64,000 nucleotides of DNA from Hyphococcus luteus (GCF_002943565.1 NZ_PJCH01000011.1:302838-366837), one strand, 5' to 3'. Shown: positions 1 to 9,443, counted from the first letter of the stretch. The notes: generated from the letters alone by a model not told the origin. Numbers and translations are program-made.

Positions 1-449
1 AGCAGCGAATGCGCCGAGGTGATGGCGTGGAAGTCGCCGTTGAAATGAAGGTTGATGTCTTCCATGGGAATGACCTGGGCGCGCCCGCCCCCGGCGGCGC
101 CGCCTTTCATCCCGAAGCAGGGCCCGAGCGACGGCTCGCGCAGGCAGACCATGGCGTTGACGCCGATTTGGTTGAAGCCGTCGGTGACGCCGACGCTGGT
201 CGTCGTCTTGCCCTCGCCCGCGGGGGTCGGCGTGATGGCTGTGACGAGCACCAGCTTGCCGTCTTTGCGGTCTTTCACCGAATTGATGTAATCGAGCGAG
301 ACCTTCGCCTTGAAATGGCCGTAGGGCGCCAGCGCCTCGGGCGGCACGGAAAGGCGTTTTTCCGCCAAAGGCAGGATCGGATCCATCTTGGCGGCGCGCG
401 CGATTTCAATGTCCGGAGCACCCGGAGCAGGCAGATTATCTTGCGTCAT
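1..449 (-). CDS. fhs: Formate--tetrahydrofolate ligase, N-terminal part (cut by the window edge)
   Basis: The visible N-terminal ~149 residues fit formate-THF ligase, which makes 10-formyl-THF from formate, THF and ATP (the reverse reaction releases formate and ATP). The family P-loop [10 protein letters not shown] lies at about residues 75-84, and the glycine-rich [10 protein letters not shown] stretch typical of the family follows near residue 120. The ATG at 449 is chosen because the family N-terminus (D-I-x-I-A-x-A-A-x-x-x-P-I) begins just after it. It lies downstream of fdhD in the same orientation and looks like the last visible gene of the fds operon, although a palindrome (491-507) between them may give it separate control. 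In aromatic demethylation by THF-dependent LigM (also in this window) this enzyme would turn methyl-derived C1 units into formate for the Fds complex. The C-terminal three quarters lie outside the window. Confidence 0.93.
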   Translation of the reverse strand, partial: MTQDNLPAPGAPDIEIARAAKMDPILPLAEKRLSVPPEALAPYGHFKAKVSLDYINSVKDRKDGKLVLVTAITPTPAGEGKTTTSVGVTDGFNQIGVNAMVCLREPSLGPCFGMKGGAAGGGRAQVIPMEDINLHFNGDFHAITSAHSL

Positions 450-490
450 GCGATAAATAGCCGGATCTCCCGGCCCTCCCTTCTTTTGAT

Positions 491-507
491 TGTATGTATA
501 ACATACA
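491..507. promoter_or_regulatory. Perfect inverted repeat upstream of fhs (candidate operator)
   Basis: Arms TGTATGT and ACATACA are exact reverse complements around an ATA spacer, in an AT-rich pocket 42 bases before the fhs start and just after the fdhD stop. It contains the 9-mer TATAACATA that recurs at 6278-6286 upstream of fdsG. This suggests a shared operator for the two C1 transcription units, but no cognate regulator can be named. Confidence 0.45.
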
Positions 508-508
508 T

Positions 509-1318
509 TTATGGGGCGGCGCGAACAAAACTGTTTCCGTTCCGGCAGTAAAGCGCAATATTTGCTTCCTTCGCTTTCGCAATTGCGAAGCCCGTGGGGC
601 CCGAAACGCTGGCCACGGCGCGCACGCCGAGGCGCGCCGACTTCTCGATGATTTCATAGGAACAGCGGCTCGACATCAACACGAAACCGTCAGCCATCTC
701 CGTCTTGTTTCGGGCGAGTGCGCCGAGAAGTTTGTCGAGGGCGTTGTGGCGGCCGACATCCTCGCGGGCGAGCAGAATCTCGCCATGGAGCGAGGCCCAG
801 GCTGCGCCGTGCACCGTCTTGGTGAGCTGGTTCAAAGGCTGCCAGTCGCGCAAGGCTCCGAGTGCGCGAGTAAGCGCATCGGTCGCGAGCGCCATCGCCG
901 TCTCGCTCGTCTTCGGCAGCGTCTCGAAAAAGGTTTCGGCGTTTTCCAGCCCGCAGACGCCGCAGCCGGCCCGGCCCACGAGATTGCGCCGCTGCTGGCG
1001 GATGTCGAGGCGTTCGAGTTTCTCCGGCGCAATGGCGATATGGAGTTCAACCCCGCGTTCGCTTTGGCGAATGTCGACCGAGGAAATCTCATCCGCCGCA
1101 TCGACAACGCGCTCGGTCAGCGTGAAGCCGACGGCGAAATCCTCCATGTCGGCGGGCGTCGCCAGCATAACCGCATAATTGCGCTGGTTATAAACGAAGG
1201 CGACCGGGGTTTCTTCCGGCACATGCCATTGTCCGGTTTCGGCGCCGTCCGTGATCGCCGTCTCGCGTTCGAGCGGCGGCGCGTCGCCGGTCGTCGTGAA
1301 TGAAATTCCCTTGCTCAT
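509..1318 (-). CDS. fdhD: Formate dehydrogenase accessory sulfurtransferase FdhD
   Basis: The 269-residue protein matches FdhD/FdsC, which delivers sulfur from a cysteine desulfurase to the bis-MGD cofactor of formate dehydrogenase and is needed for active enzyme. The essential Cys-x-x-Cys pair is visible as C119 and C122 in the segment GRAGCGVCG. Length is normal for the family. It follows fdsA by 53 bases, which hold a strong hairpin, in the usual order fdsG-fdsB-fdsA-fdsC. The small delta subunit fdsD, common after this gene in other alphaproteobacteria, is not present: the space to fhs is only 59 bases. Confidence 0.93.
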   Translation of the reverse strand: MSKGISFTTTGDAPPLERETAITDGAETGQWHVPEETPVAFVYNQRNYAVMLATPADMEDFAVGFTLTERVVDAADEISSVDIRQSERGVELHIAIAPEKLERLDIRQQRRNLVGRAGCGVCGLENAETFFETLPKTSETAMALATDALTRALGALRDWQPLNQLTKTVHGAAWASLHGEILLAREDVGRHNALDKLLGALARNKTEMADGFVLMSSRCSYEIIEKSARLGVRAVASVSGPTGFAIAKAKEANIALYCRNGNSFVRAAP

Positions 1319-1332
1319 GCTGATCTTCCCCG

Positions 1333-1357
1333 CTCACCCGACTCAAAGTCGGGTGAG
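1333..1357. repeat. Perfect 11-bp stem hairpin between fdsA and fdhD
   Basis: CTCACCCGACT and AGTCGGGTGAG pair exactly around a CAA loop. There is no T-run on either side in the direction of transcription, so it is unlikely to be a full intrinsic terminator. It may be an mRNA processing or stabilising hairpin that lowers fdhD relative to fdsGBA, or a dispersed palindromic repeat. Confidence 0.6.
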
Positions 1358-1371
1358 TGGACTAGGAACCA

Positions 1372-4221
1372 TCACTCCGCGGGCTCAACGACGCCGCGCT
1401 CAAGGATGCGCCGCAGATCCGGCGTCGTCGCTTCGTATTCTTCCTGCCACTCGGATTTGTGGTTCGCCGGCGTGATTTCGACGGCGGTCACCTTGTATTC
1501 CGGACAGTTTGTCGCCCAGTCGGAGTTCTCGGTGGTCACGATATTCGCCCCGCTCTCCGGATGGTGGAAGGTGGTGTAAACGACGCCCGGCGCCACGCGC
1601 TCGGAAATTTTCGCGCGCAGGGTGGTCTCGCCCTTGCGGCTGCGGATCGACACCCAATGCCCCTCATGAACGCCGCGCGCCTCGGCGTCCGAGGGGTGAA
1701 TTTCAAGCACGTCCTCATGATGCCAGTCGCTGTTCTGGGTGCGCCGCGTCTGTGCGCCCACATTATATTGCGACAGGATGCGACCCGTCGTCAGGATCAG
1801 CGGGAACTTGCGGTTGGCCTGCTCCGTTGTCGGCACATAGTCGGTAAGGACGAAATGCCCCTTGCCGCGCACGAACTCGCCGATATGCATGACCGGCGTG
1901 CCGTCCGGCGCTGCTTCGTTGCAGGGCCACTGAACGCTGCCCTTCTCGTCCAGCATCTTAAAGGAAACGCCGGCGAAGGTCGGCGTCAGCCGCGCGATCT
2001 CGTCCATGATTTGCGACGCGTTTTCATAAGGCATCTTGTAGCCCATGGCTTCGGAAAGCGCGGCGGTGATGCGCCATTCCTCCATGCCCTGCTGCGGCTT
2101 AATCGCCGGGCGCACCCGGTTGATGCGCCGCTCGGCGTTGATGAAAGTGCCGTCCTTTTCGAGGAAAGACGTGCCCGGTAGGAAGACATGGGCGAAGCGC
2201 GCCGTCTCGTTGAGAAAAAGGTCCTGCACGATAAGACATTCGAGCGAGGAGAGCGCCTGCTCCACATGGTGCGTGTTGGGATCGGACTGGGCGATGTCCT
2301 CGCCCTGCACATACATGCCTTTATATTTGCCGGCGATCGCCTCGTCGAACATGTTCGGGATGCGGAAGCCGGGTTCGGGATCAAGCTCGACGCCCCAGTC
2401 GCCTTCGAACTCGCCGCGCACCGCATCGTCGGCGACGGAGCGGTAACCGGGAAGTTCATGCGGGAAGGAGCCCATGTCGCAGGAGCCCTGAACATTATTC
2501 TGGCCGCGCATGGGATTCACGCCGACGCCGAGCCGGCCGATATTGCCGGTCGCCATGGCGAGGTTCGCCATGCCCATGACCATGGTCGAGCCCTGGCTGT
2601 GCTCGGTGACGCCAAGCCCGTAATAGATCGCGCCGTTGCCGCCAGTGGCGTAAAGCCGCGCGGCGGCGCGGATGTCTTCGGCCGGAACGCCGGTGATCTT
2701 TTCTACATTCTCCGGCGAATTCACCGGGTCGGCGGCGAAGTCGCGCCATTCGGCGAACGAGTCGTCCTCGCAGCGCGCCTTCACGAATTCCTCATCGACG
2801 AGCCCTTCGGTCACCACCACATGGGCGAAGGCGTTGATCAGCGCGACATTGGTGCCGGGCTTCAATTGCAGATGATAATCCGCCTCGATATGGGGCGTGC
2901 GAACGAGATCGATGGCGCGCGGGTCGGCGATGATGAGCTTTGCGCCTTCACGCAGGCGGCGCTTCATCTGCGAGCCGAAGACGGGGTGCGCCTCGGTCGG
3001 GTTGGAGCCGATGACGACGATGACGTCAGCTTCCTCGACGCTGTCGAAATGCTGCGTGCCCGCGGACGTGCCGAAAGTCTGTTTGAGACCGTAGCCGGTG
3101 GGCGAATGGCAGACGCGCGCGCAGGTGTCGGTATTGTTGTTGTGAAACGCCGCGCGGATCAGTTTCTGGACCAGCCACACCTCTTCATTGGTGCAGCGCG
3201 AGGAGGTGATCCCACCGATGGACTTGCGGCCGTATTTGGCCTGGATTTCCTTCAACCGCTTAGCGGAATAGGCGATCGCCTCTTCCCAGCTCACTTCGCG
3301 CCAGGGATCTGTAGTCTTTTCACGGATCATCGGGCTCTTGATGCGGTCCTTATGGGTGGCGTAGCCCCAGGCGAAGCGGCCCTTGACGCAGGAATGGCCG
3401 TGATTGGCCTTGCCGTCCTTATCCGGAACCATCCGGATGACCTGATCGCCTTTTAGCTCCGCCTTGAAGGAACAGCCGACGCCGCAATAAGCGCAGGTGG
3501 TCAGGACCGTGCGATCCGGCACGCCCTCTTCGACCACGGATTTTTCCTGCAGCGTCGCCGTGGGGCAGGCCTGCACGCAAGCGCCGCAGGAAACGCATTC
3601 GGAATCGAAGAAATTAGCGCCGCCGACGGCGACTTTCGAGTTGAAGCCGCGACCTTCGATGGTCAGCGCCAGCGTGCCCTGCACCTCGTCGCAGGCTCTG
3701 ACACAGCGCGAACAGACGATGCATTTCGACGGATCGAATTCGAAATAGGGATTGGAGACGTCTTTGGCCTGACCCAGGTGGTTCTCGCCTTCATAGCCGT
3801 AACGCACTTCTCTGAGGCCAACGGCGCCCGCCATATCCTGCAATTCGCAATCGCCATTGTCGGAACAGGTCAGGCAATCAAGAGGGTGGTCGGAGATGTA
3901 AAGCTCCATGACCCCGCGACGCAGCTTCGCCAGCCGGTCGGTCTGGGTATGAATCTTCATGCCCTCGCGCACCGGCGTCGTGCAGGAAGCGGGCGTTCCT
4001 TTGACGCCGTCGATCTCAACGAGACAGAGGCGGCAGGAGCCGAATGATTTCATCATGTCGGTGGCGCAGAGTTTCGGGATCGAAATGCCGATCTCAGCGG
4101 CGGCGCGCATGACGCTCGCGCCTTCCTCCACCTCCACATTGAAGCCGTCGATCTCCACCGTGACCTTTTTATCGGTCTTCGGTTTCGGGGTGCCGTAATC
4201 TTTTTCTTTCAAGAGGGCCAT
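1372..4221 (-). CDS. fdsA: NAD-dependent formate dehydrogenase, molybdenum catalytic alpha subunit
   Basis: Catalytic subunit of the cytoplasmic FdsGBA complex, oxidising formate to CO2 with reduction of NAD+. All cofactor sites can be read in order: a [2Fe-2S] ferredoxin domain (C52, C63, C66, C80), a His-Cys3 [4Fe-4S] site (H112, C116, C119, C125), a two-cluster ferredoxin domain (C167-C177, C209-C219), the Mo-domain [4Fe-4S] site (C243, C246, C250, C278), and the molybdenum ligand, most likely C371 in the ARVCHSPT motif. The ligand is cysteine, so no selenocysteine is needed. The 949-residue length is normal. The gene starts 11 bases after fdsB. It serves to remove formate from O-demethylation, formaldehyde oxidation and possibly side-chain cleavage in the neighbouring pathways. 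Confidence 0.97.
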   Translation of the reverse strand: MALLKEKDYGTPKPKTDKKVTVEIDGFNVEVEEGASVMRAAAEIGISIPKLCATDMMKSFGSCRLCLVEIDGVKGTPASCTTPVREGMKIHTQTDRLAKLRRGVMELYISDHPLDCLTCSDNGDCELQDMAGAVGLREVRYGYEGENHLGQAKDVSNPYFEFDPSKCIVCSRCVRACDEVQGTLALTIEGRGFNSKVAVGGANFFDSECVSCGACVQACPTATLQEKSVVEEGVPDRTVLTTCAYCGVGCSFKAELKGDQVIRMVPDKDGKANHGHSCVKGRFAWGYATHKDRIKSPMIREKTTDPWREVSWEEAIAYSAKRLKEIQAKYGRKSIGGITSSRCTNEEVWLVQKLIRAAFHNNNTDTCARVCHSPTGYGLKQTFGTSAGTQHFDSVEEADVIVVIGSNPTEAHPVFGSQMKRRLREGAKLIIADPRAIDLVRTPHIEADYHLQLKPGTNVALINAFAHVVVTEGLVDEEFVKARCEDDSFAEWRDFAADPVNSPENVEKITGVPAEDIRAAARLYATGGNGAIYYGLGVTEHSQGSTMVMGMANLAMATGNIGRLGVGVNPMRGQNNVQGSCDMGSFPHELPGYRSVADDAVRGEFEGDWGVELDPEPGFRIPNMFDEAIAGKYKGMYVQGEDIAQSDPNTHHVEQALSSLECLIVQDLFLNETARFAHVFLPGTSFLEKDGTFINAERRINRVRPAIKPQQGMEEWRITAALSEAMGYKMPYENASQIMDEIARLTPTFAGVSFKMLDEKGSVQWPCNEAAPDGTPVMHIGEFVRGKGHFVLTDYVPTTEQANRKFPLILTTGRILSQYNVGAQTRRTQNSDWHHEDVLEIHPSDAEARGVHEGHWVSIRSRKGETTLRAKISERVAPGVVYTTFHHPESGANIVTTENSDWATNCPEYKVTAVEITPANHKSEWQEEYEATTPDLRRILERGVVEPAE

Positions 4222-4232
4222 TTCGCCTTCTC

Positions 4233-5789
4233 CTACTCCGCCGCCTGTTTGGCGGGCTTGATCCCGAAATCTTCCGGGAAATGTTTCACAGCGCTCTGCA
4301 CGGGGATCGGCGTCATGCCGCCCATGGCGCAGAGCGAACCGTCGACCATGAGTTCGCAGAGATCTTCGAGCACGTCGACATTCTTGCCGTGCTCGACGCC
4401 TTCCTTGATGCGGTCCATGATTTCAACACCGCGCACCGAACCGACGCGGCAGGGCGTGCACTTGCCGCATGATTCCTCGACGCAGAATTCGAATGCATAA
4501 CGCGCCTGCTCTAGCAGGTTCACGCTGTCGTCATAAATCACAATGCCGCCATGACCGACGCCCGCGCCGTTCGCCGCCATGGTCTCGTAATCCATTTCAA
4601 GATCGAACAGCCGCGGCGACAAATAGGCGCCTAAGGGGCCGCCGATCTGGACGGCGCGCACCGGCCGACCGTTGAGCGTCCCGCCGCCGATATCCTCGAC
4701 CAGTTCGCGCAGCTTGAGGCCGAAAGCGGTCTCGTAAAGCCCGCCATGTTTCACATTGCCGGCGATCTGGAACGGCATGGTGCCCGTGGACTTGCCCATG
4801 CCGTAATCGCGATAGAATTTCGCGCCCTTTTCGAGAATCGCCGGAACCGAGCACAGCGAGATGACATTGTGGACGAGCGTCGGCTTGCCGAAGAGCCCTT
4901 CGAGCGCCGGCAAAGGCGGCTTGGAGCGCACTTCGCCGCGCTTGCCTTCAAGGCTGTTCAGGAGCGAGGTCTCCTCACCGCAGATATAAGCGCCGGCGCC
5001 GATAAAGACTTCGATGTCGAACGCCTTGCCAGAGCCGCGCACATTCTCGCCGAGCAATCCGGCCTTGCGGGCGTCCGCGATTGCGTCGTTGAGAACGCGC
5101 GCCGCCACCGGATATTCCGACCGCAGATAAATATAGCCTTCCGTAGCGCCGACGGCGACGCCCGCAATGGTCATGCCCTCGATCAGGATGAAGGGGTCGC
5201 CCTCCATGATCATGCGGTCGGCGAAGGTGCCGCTGTCGCCTTCGTCGGCGTTGACGACGATGTATTTCTGATCGGCTTCAGCGCCGGCGACGGTGCGCCA
5301 TTTGATGCCCGCCGGGAAACCGGCGCCGCCGCGCCCGCGCAGGCCCGATTCGAAAACCTCTTCGCAAATAGCGGCGCTGTCCATTTTGAGCGCCTTGTCG
5401 AGACCGGCATTGCCGCCATGCTTTTCATAATCCTCGACCGACAAGGGATCGATGACGCCGCAACGCCCGAAGATGAGCCGCGTCTGGTTTTTGAAAAACG
5501 GAATCTCTTCGACGGCGCCGACGGACTTTTCGTGTTTTCCGTCGCCCATCACAGCATCGAGGAGCGAAGCCGTGTCGCCTTCATCGACGGGACCGTAACC
5601 AATGCGCTTGCCGTCTTTCTCAACTTCGACAAGCGGCTCGAGCCAGTGCATGCCGCGCGAGCCGGTGCGCACGATTTTCAGATCAAGCTTGCGCTTGTCC
5701 GCTTCCCGGACAAGCGCGTCGGCAAGCTCGTCGGCGCCAAGGGCGACAGCGGCGGAATCCAGCGGCAGGTAAAGCGTGAGCGCCGTCAT
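4233..5789 (-). CDS. fdsB: NAD-dependent formate dehydrogenase beta subunit (NuoF-like, FMN/NAD binding)
   Basis: A 518-residue NuoF/HoxF-type diaphorase subunit that passes electrons from the clusters of FdsA to NAD+. The N-terminal ~100 residues form the NuoE-like extension usual for FdsB. The NADH-binding loop GRGGAGFPAG lies at 152-161, the FMN-site segment GAGAYICGEETS near 264-275, and the [4Fe-4S] cluster ligands are C441, C444, C447 and C487. The gene overlaps fdsG by 4 bases (start 5789, fdsG stop at 5786), so translation is probably coupled. Confidence 0.96.
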   Translation of the reverse strand: MTALTLYLPLDSAAVALGADELADALVREADKRKLDLKIVRTGSRGMHWLEPLVEVEKDGKRIGYGPVDEGDTASLLDAVMGDGKHEKSVGAVEEIPFFKNQTRLIFGRCGVIDPLSVEDYEKHGGNAGLDKALKMDSAAICEEVFESGLRGRGGAGFPAGIKWRTVAGAEADQKYIVVNADEGDSGTFADRMIMEGDPFILIEGMTIAGVAVGATEGYIYLRSEYPVAARVLNDAIADARKAGLLGENVRGSGKAFDIEVFIGAGAYICGEETSLLNSLEGKRGEVRSKPPLPALEGLFGKPTLVHNVISLCSVPAILEKGAKFYRDYGMGKSTGTMPFQIAGNVKHGGLYETAFGLKLRELVEDIGGGTLNGRPVRAVQIGGPLGAYLSPRLFDLEMDYETMAANGAGVGHGGIVIYDDSVNLLEQARYAFEFCVEESCGKCTPCRVGSVRGVEIMDRIKEGVEHGKNVDVLEDLCELMVDGSLCAMGGMTPIPVQSAVKHFPEDFGIKPAKQAAE

Positions 5790-6244
5790 GATGCGCGCTC
5801 CTTCTTCGTCTTCTCGACGACTGCGCCGATTTTATCAGCATTCGCTCGCGCCACAAGCCGATCGCCGACCATGGCGGACGGCGCACAGGAGCAAAGACCG
5901 AGACAATAAACCGGTTCTAACGTTAAATCTTTCGACGCGCTGGTGTCGCCCATTTTCAGCGCGAATTTCTTTTCGAGCGCCGCGACGAGGGCGCGTCCGC
6001 CCGTCGCCTGACAGGCTTCCGCCGCGCACACGCGCACGACCGTTTCGCCTTGCGGCGCGCGCTTGAAGTCATGGTAAAAACTGATGACACCTTTCACCTC
6101 GGCGCGCGTCAGGTTGAACACGTCCGCGGCGACCGCTTCGGTGTCTTCGGGCAAAAACCCGTGTTCTTTCTGCACGGCGTGAAGCGCAGAGATGAGGCCG
6201 CCGGTTTTGCCGACGTATGGTTCTATTATGCTGGCTAGCGTCAC
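5786..6244 (-). CDS. fdsG: NAD-dependent formate dehydrogenase gamma subunit (NuoE-like, [2Fe-2S])
   Basis: The 152-residue protein is a thioredoxin-fold [2Fe-2S] subunit of the NuoE/HoxF type, with four cluster cysteines C73, C78, C114 and C118. It is the first gene of the fdsGBA-fdhD(-fhs) operon. It starts with GTG at 6244. The upstream 59 bases up to the LysR gene contain an AT-rich inverted repeat (6277-6289), so the promoter is probably there. The LysR gene is in the same orientation upstream, and read-through from it is possible. Confidence 0.95.
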   Translation of the reverse strand: MTLASIIEPYVGKTGGLISALHAVQKEHGFLPEDTEAVAADVFNLTRAEVKGVISFYHDFKRAPQGETVVRVCAAEACQATGGRALVAALEKKFALKMGDTSASKDLTLEPVYCLGLCSCAPSAMVGDRLVARANADKIGAVVEKTKKERAS

Positions 6245-6276
6245 TTATCGCTCGATTTGGTGGCTACAAAGCTGAC

Positions 6277-6289
6277 TTATAACATATAA
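6277..6289. promoter_or_regulatory. Inverted repeat upstream of fdsG sharing a 9-mer with the fhs site
   Basis: TTATA and TATAA flank ACA, 33 bases before the fdsG start. The core TATAACATA is identical to that of the palindrome before fhs (497-505). It could be an operator, or simply an AT-rich -10 region. Confidence 0.35.
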
Positions 6290-6303
6290 TTGCCCAGGCG
6301 CCC

Positions 6304-7533
6304 TTATGAAAGAGGGCACAGAGGATGGCGCTTTTGCGAAGCCGCCGCGGCGCCCTGCGCCCGTACGGCGTCGACCAGCGCTTTTTGGGCTGCGGTGGGA
6401 CGCCAGTTGCGCCGCATGGTTAATCCTATCAGCCGCGTTACCTGTCCCGCCGGATGCGGGCGCGAGGCGAGCATGCCCGCCGATTTTTCATAACCAATCT
6501 GGAGATCGGAAAGCAGCATCATGCGATTGCTGTTCAACATAAGCACGCGGGCGGCGCTTAGGGAGTTACACTCAATAACATCTTCCGGCGCCGGAACGCC
6601 GAGCCAGGTGAAAAGCGCGTCGAAATGGCGGCGCAAAGGCGATGTGGGGCGCGGCGCAATCCATGGATATTTTGCGAAAGCCGTAGCGCCGTCATCGCTT
6701 GCAAGTGCGGGATGCCCGGCGCGCATGACGATGGATAAAGGATCTTCGAACAGAGGCTCTTCGACAATGTCTTTGACGAGCGGGTTTTCACGCACGGCGC
6801 CGATGAGGAAATCGGTTTCGCCGCGCCTGAGGCCGATCAGCAGGTCTTCATAAGCGCCATCAAGGATTGAAATGCGGTGTTCGGGATAATCGGCGGCGAA
6901 GTCCGCCGCGGCGGCCGGCGCCAGATGGGCGCGCGCCAGGGGCATGGCGCCGATCACAGTGGCGCCTGCCTCCCGGCCGGACAGTTCGCGCAACTCGGCC
7001 AGCCCCTGACGCAATTCGCCAAAGGCGAGCCCCGCTTTCAACGCCAGCGCCTCGGCCCGCCTTGTGGGACGCACCCCATGACTGGTGGCTTCGAAAAGCG
7101 GCGCGCCCAGCGCCCGTTCGAGGTCTTTGGCGGAACGGTGAACGGTCGGCGCGGCATAGCCTTCCGCCTTGGCGGCGTTAGCAAAACCACCATGGCGGAT
7201 GATGCTGATCAGCGTCTCGAGACGCCGCCCCGACATGGCCCTCAGGAGGCTCGGCGGCGCACCCTCCCGGCCCGCCGCCTCCCCCAGCCCTTCTTCAAGA
7301 AGCGCCAGCGCCGCACGCGCCCGGGGGGCCAGCGCCGCGCCCGCAGGAGTGAGCGCCAGCCTATTGTTTTTGCGTTCAAAAAGGGCCGCTTCCGTCCACT
7401 TTTCCAGAGCTTTCAAGGCCTGGCTGGCGGCGGGCTGGGTGAGCCCCAGCCGCGCGGCCGCCACAGAGACCGACCCCGTGGCCGCGATCTCAGTGAAGAT
7501 TTTCACCCGCCAGATATTCGGCGCATTCGCCAT
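6304..7533 (-). CDS. LysR-type transcriptional regulator with two tandem HTH domains
   Basis: The protein (409 residues from the ATG at 7533) is about 100 residues longer than a normal LysR regulator. Two LysR-like winged-helix domains are visible: residues ~8-66, with AAARLGLTQPAASQALKALE followed by LFER, and residues ~104-162, with ANAAKAEGYAAPTVHRSAKD followed by LFEA. The periplasmic-binding-like effector domain follows from ~188 to ~395. An alternative TTG at 7548 adds five residues. It is divergent from the ligK-to-ligC operon with a 120-base intergenic region, so it is the prime candidate for its regulator, in the role LigR plays in SYK-6. The duplication of the DNA-binding domain is unusual. 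The second HTH lacks some of the usual LysR residues and may bind DNA differently or not at all. Confidence 0.85.
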   Translation of the reverse strand: MANAPNIWRVKIFTEIAATGSVSVAAARLGLTQPAASQALKALEKWTEAALFERKNNRLALTPAGAALAPRARAALALLEEGLGEAAGREGAPPSLLRAMSGRRLETLISIIRHGGFANAAKAEGYAAPTVHRSAKDLERALGAPLFEATSHGVRPTRRAEALALKAGLAFGELRQGLAELRELSGREAGATVIGAMPLARAHLAPAAAADFAADYPEHRISILDGAYEDLLIGLRRGETDFLIGAVRENPLVKDIVEEPLFEDPLSIVMRAGHPALASDDGATAFAKYPWIAPRPTSPLRRHFDALFTWLGVPAPEDVIECNSLSAARVLMLNSNRMMLLSDLQIGYEKSAGMLASRPHPAGQVTRLIGLTMRRNWRPTAAQKALVDAVRAQGAAAASQKRHPLCPLS

Positions 7534-7653
7534 AGTCGATATTACCAAGGCTAGCCATTAGCATTTTCTTATATTGCAGGAGGAATTTCAATTGGCCTTT
7601 TCGCGCAAGCAGGCCCATGTGGAACGCGAAATCGTAAATCCTGGGAGAACGCC
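7534..7653. promoter_or_regulatory. Divergent promoter region between the LysR gene and the lig operon
   Basis: This 120-base gap must hold the ligK promoter and probably the LysR binding sites. ATTG (7573-7576) and CAAT (7589-7592) form a loose dyad with LysR-box-like spacing, and CTAGCCATTAG sits near 7550. Neither is strong. A GGGAG ribosome-binding site lies just before the ligK ATG. Confidence 0.4.
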
Positions 7654-8355
7654 ATGGGCGTCGTCGTCACTAATATCAAACGCACGGATAAAGCGGTCGT
7701 AGACGCCTTCGCCGAGGGCAGGTACGGTGTCGCCACGGTGCACGAGGCGCAAGGGCGCAAGGGCCTGCTCGCCCCGGAAATCGGCCCCATCTATAAAGGC
7801 GCCTATGTGGCCGGGACCGCCGTCACGATTTCCGCGCCGCCTTGCGACAACTGGATGATCCATGTCGCCGTGGAGCAGTGCCAGCCCGGAGACGTGCTGG
7901 TCCTGGCTCCCACCTCTTATTCCGACGCGGGCTATTTCGGCGACCTCCTCGCCACTTCCCTGAAGGCGCGCGGGGTCAAAGGCTTGATCATCGACGCCGG
8001 CGTGCGCGATACGAAAGACCTCACAGAAATGGGCTTTCCGGTCTGGTCGAAATGCGTCTTCAGCCAGGGCACGGTGAAAGAAACTCTCGGCAGCGTGAAC
8101 ATTCCGGTGGTCTGCGCCGGCGCGCATGTGAACCCGGGCGATCTCATCATCGCCGATGATGACGGCGTCGTGGTGGTCTCGAAGGAAGAAGCCGCCGACG
8201 TCCTCAAAAAATCTCACGAGCGCGAAGCCAACGAGGAATCGAAACGCCAGCGCCTCGCCGCCGGCGAGCTTGGCCTCGACATCTACAAGATGCGCGAGCG
8301 TCTCGAAGAAAAGGGCCTCAAATATATCGACCAGAAGGATTACCAGAAATCATGA
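7654..8355 (+). CDS. ligK: 4-Carboxy-4-hydroxy-2-oxoadipate aldolase / oxaloacetate decarboxylase
   Basis: Last step of the protocatechuate 4,5-cleavage pathway: CHA is split to pyruvate and oxaloacetate by a divalent-metal class II aldolase of the RraA-like family. The 233-residue protein has the family signatures [13 protein letters not shown] (the Arg-Asp pair for substrate and metal binding) and ADDDGVVVV. Close relatives are LigK, GalC and ProA. It is the first gene of a tightly spaced operon in which every gene but one has a known role in this pathway; its stop overlaps the ligU start. Confidence 0.95.
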   Translation: MGVVVTNIKRTDKAVVDAFAEGRYGVATVHEAQGRKGLLAPEIGPIYKGAYVAGTAVTISAPPCDNWMIHVAVEQCQPGDVLVLAPTSYSDAGYFGDLLATSLKARGVKGLIIDAGVRDTKDLTEMGFPVWSKCVFSQGTVKETLGSVNIPVVCAGAHVNPGDLIIADDDGVVVVSKEEAADVLKKSHEREANEESKRQRLAAGELGLDIYKMRERLEEKGLKYIDQKDYQKS

Positions 8356-9443
8356 TGACGGCGATCCCTGCGACCCTGATGCGCGGGGGCACATCGAAGG
8401 GTCTTTATTTCAACGCCAATGATCTGCCTGCGGACGAAGTGCAGCGCGACAAGGTGCTGCTCGCCGCCATGGGCTCGCCGGACGCGCGCCAGATCGACGG
8501 GGTCGGCGGGTCGCATCCTTTGACCAGCAAGGTCGCGGTCATCTCCGCCTCGTCGCGCGGCGACGCCGATGTCGATTATCTTTTCCTGCAAGTAGTCGTC
8601 GACAAGCCGGAAGTCTCGTCGAGCCAGAATTGCGGCAACATCCTCGCGGGCGTTGGGCCTTGGGCCGTTGAAAATGGTTTCGTCAAAGCACAGGATGGAA
8701 CGACGCCGGTGCGCATTCACATGGTCAATACAGGCAGCGTCGCCCTCGCCCATGTGCCGACGCCGGGCGGGGTCGTGGAATATGAAGGCGACGCGCGCAT
8801 TGACGGCGTGCCCGGAACCGCCGCCGCCATTCCCATCGATTTTCTCGACGTCGCCGGGGCGAGCTGCGGCGCGCTTTTGCCCACCGGCAATGTCGTCGAC
8901 GAAGTCGACGGCGTGGAAATCACCTGCATCGACAACGGCATGCCGGTGGTGGTTCTGCGCGCCGCCAATTTCGGTCTTTCCGGCGCGGAAAGCCCCGATG
9001 AGCTCGAAGCCAATGACGCGCTGAAAAAGCGCATCGAAAGCATAAGGCTTCAGATCGGCCCGAAAATGAATCTCGGCGACGTCGAGAAAAAGACAGTGCC
9101 GAAAATGACGCTCGTCTCCCCGCCGCTCTCCGGCGGCGTCGTCAATACGCGAAGTTTCATTCCTCATCGCGTCCACGAAGCCATCGGCGTTCTCGGCGCG
9201 GTCTCCGTCGCGACCGCCTGCGTGCTGCCGGGCTCGGTTGCGGAAGGGATTGCTAAAGCCAGCGCCGGGGGCGGCGAACAACGCCTCGACATCGAACACC
9301 CCACCGGCTTTTTCACGGTCGACATGGATGTCGCGGTCGAAAACGGCGCGGTCAATGTCAAACGCTCCGCCCTGCTCCGGACCGCGCGCAAGCTGATGCG
9401 CGGCGAAGTCTTCATTCCAGGAAAGGTCTGGGACGGGAAATGA
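8352..9443 (+). CDS. ligU: 4-Oxalomesaconate tautomerase
   Basis: A 363-residue PrpF/diaminopimelate-epimerase-fold isomerase. It converts the product of PDC hydrolysis between tautomeric forms so that the LigJ hydratase can act. The catalytic pair Lys and Cys is seen as K60 and C94; as I recall these are K66 and C100 in SYK-6 LigU, a constant offset of six. ATG at 8352 overlaps the ligK stop, and a second ATG at 8355 is equally possible. The 3' end overlaps the next gene by 4 bases. Confidence 0.94.
   Translation: MMTAIPATLMRGGTSKGLYFNANDLPADEVQRDKVLLAAMGSPDARQIDGVGGSHPLTSKVAVISASSRGDADVDYLFLQVVVDKPEVSSSQNCGNILAGVGPWAVENGFVKAQDGTTPVRIHMVNTGSVALAHVPTPGGVVEYEGDARIDGVPGTAAAIPIDFLDVAGASCGALLPTGNVVDEVDGVEITCIDNGMPVVVLRAANFGLSGAESPDELEANDALKKRIESIRLQIGPKMNLGDVEKKTVPKMTLVSPPLSGGVVNTRSFIPHRVHEAIGVLGAVSVATACVLPGSVAEGIAKASAGGGEQRLDIEHPTGFFTVDMDVAVENGAVNVKRSALLRTARKLMRGEVFIPGKVWDGK

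Noticed and set aside
494..1303. 269-codon plus-strand frame opposite fdhD
   Set aside because: Same length as fdhD by coincidence; FdhD carries the C119/C122 motif, the other frame carries none.
2188..3456. 422-codon open frame on the plus strand opposite fdsA
   Set aside because: Shadow frame caused by GC-rich codon bias; fdsA on the other strand has every cofactor motif and the shadow shows no family pattern.
1372..4221. Possible selenocysteine formate dehydrogenase
   Set aside because: The molybdenum ligand position reads Cys and there is no in-frame TGA.
4746..5909. 387-codon open frame opposite fdsB and fdsG
   Set aside because: Antisense shadow of two genes with complete Fe-S and NAD motifs.
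7573..7592. ATTG...CAAT dyad as the definite LysR box
   Set aside because: Only four-base arms and it overlaps an AGGAGG-like stretch; kept as a weak candidate only.
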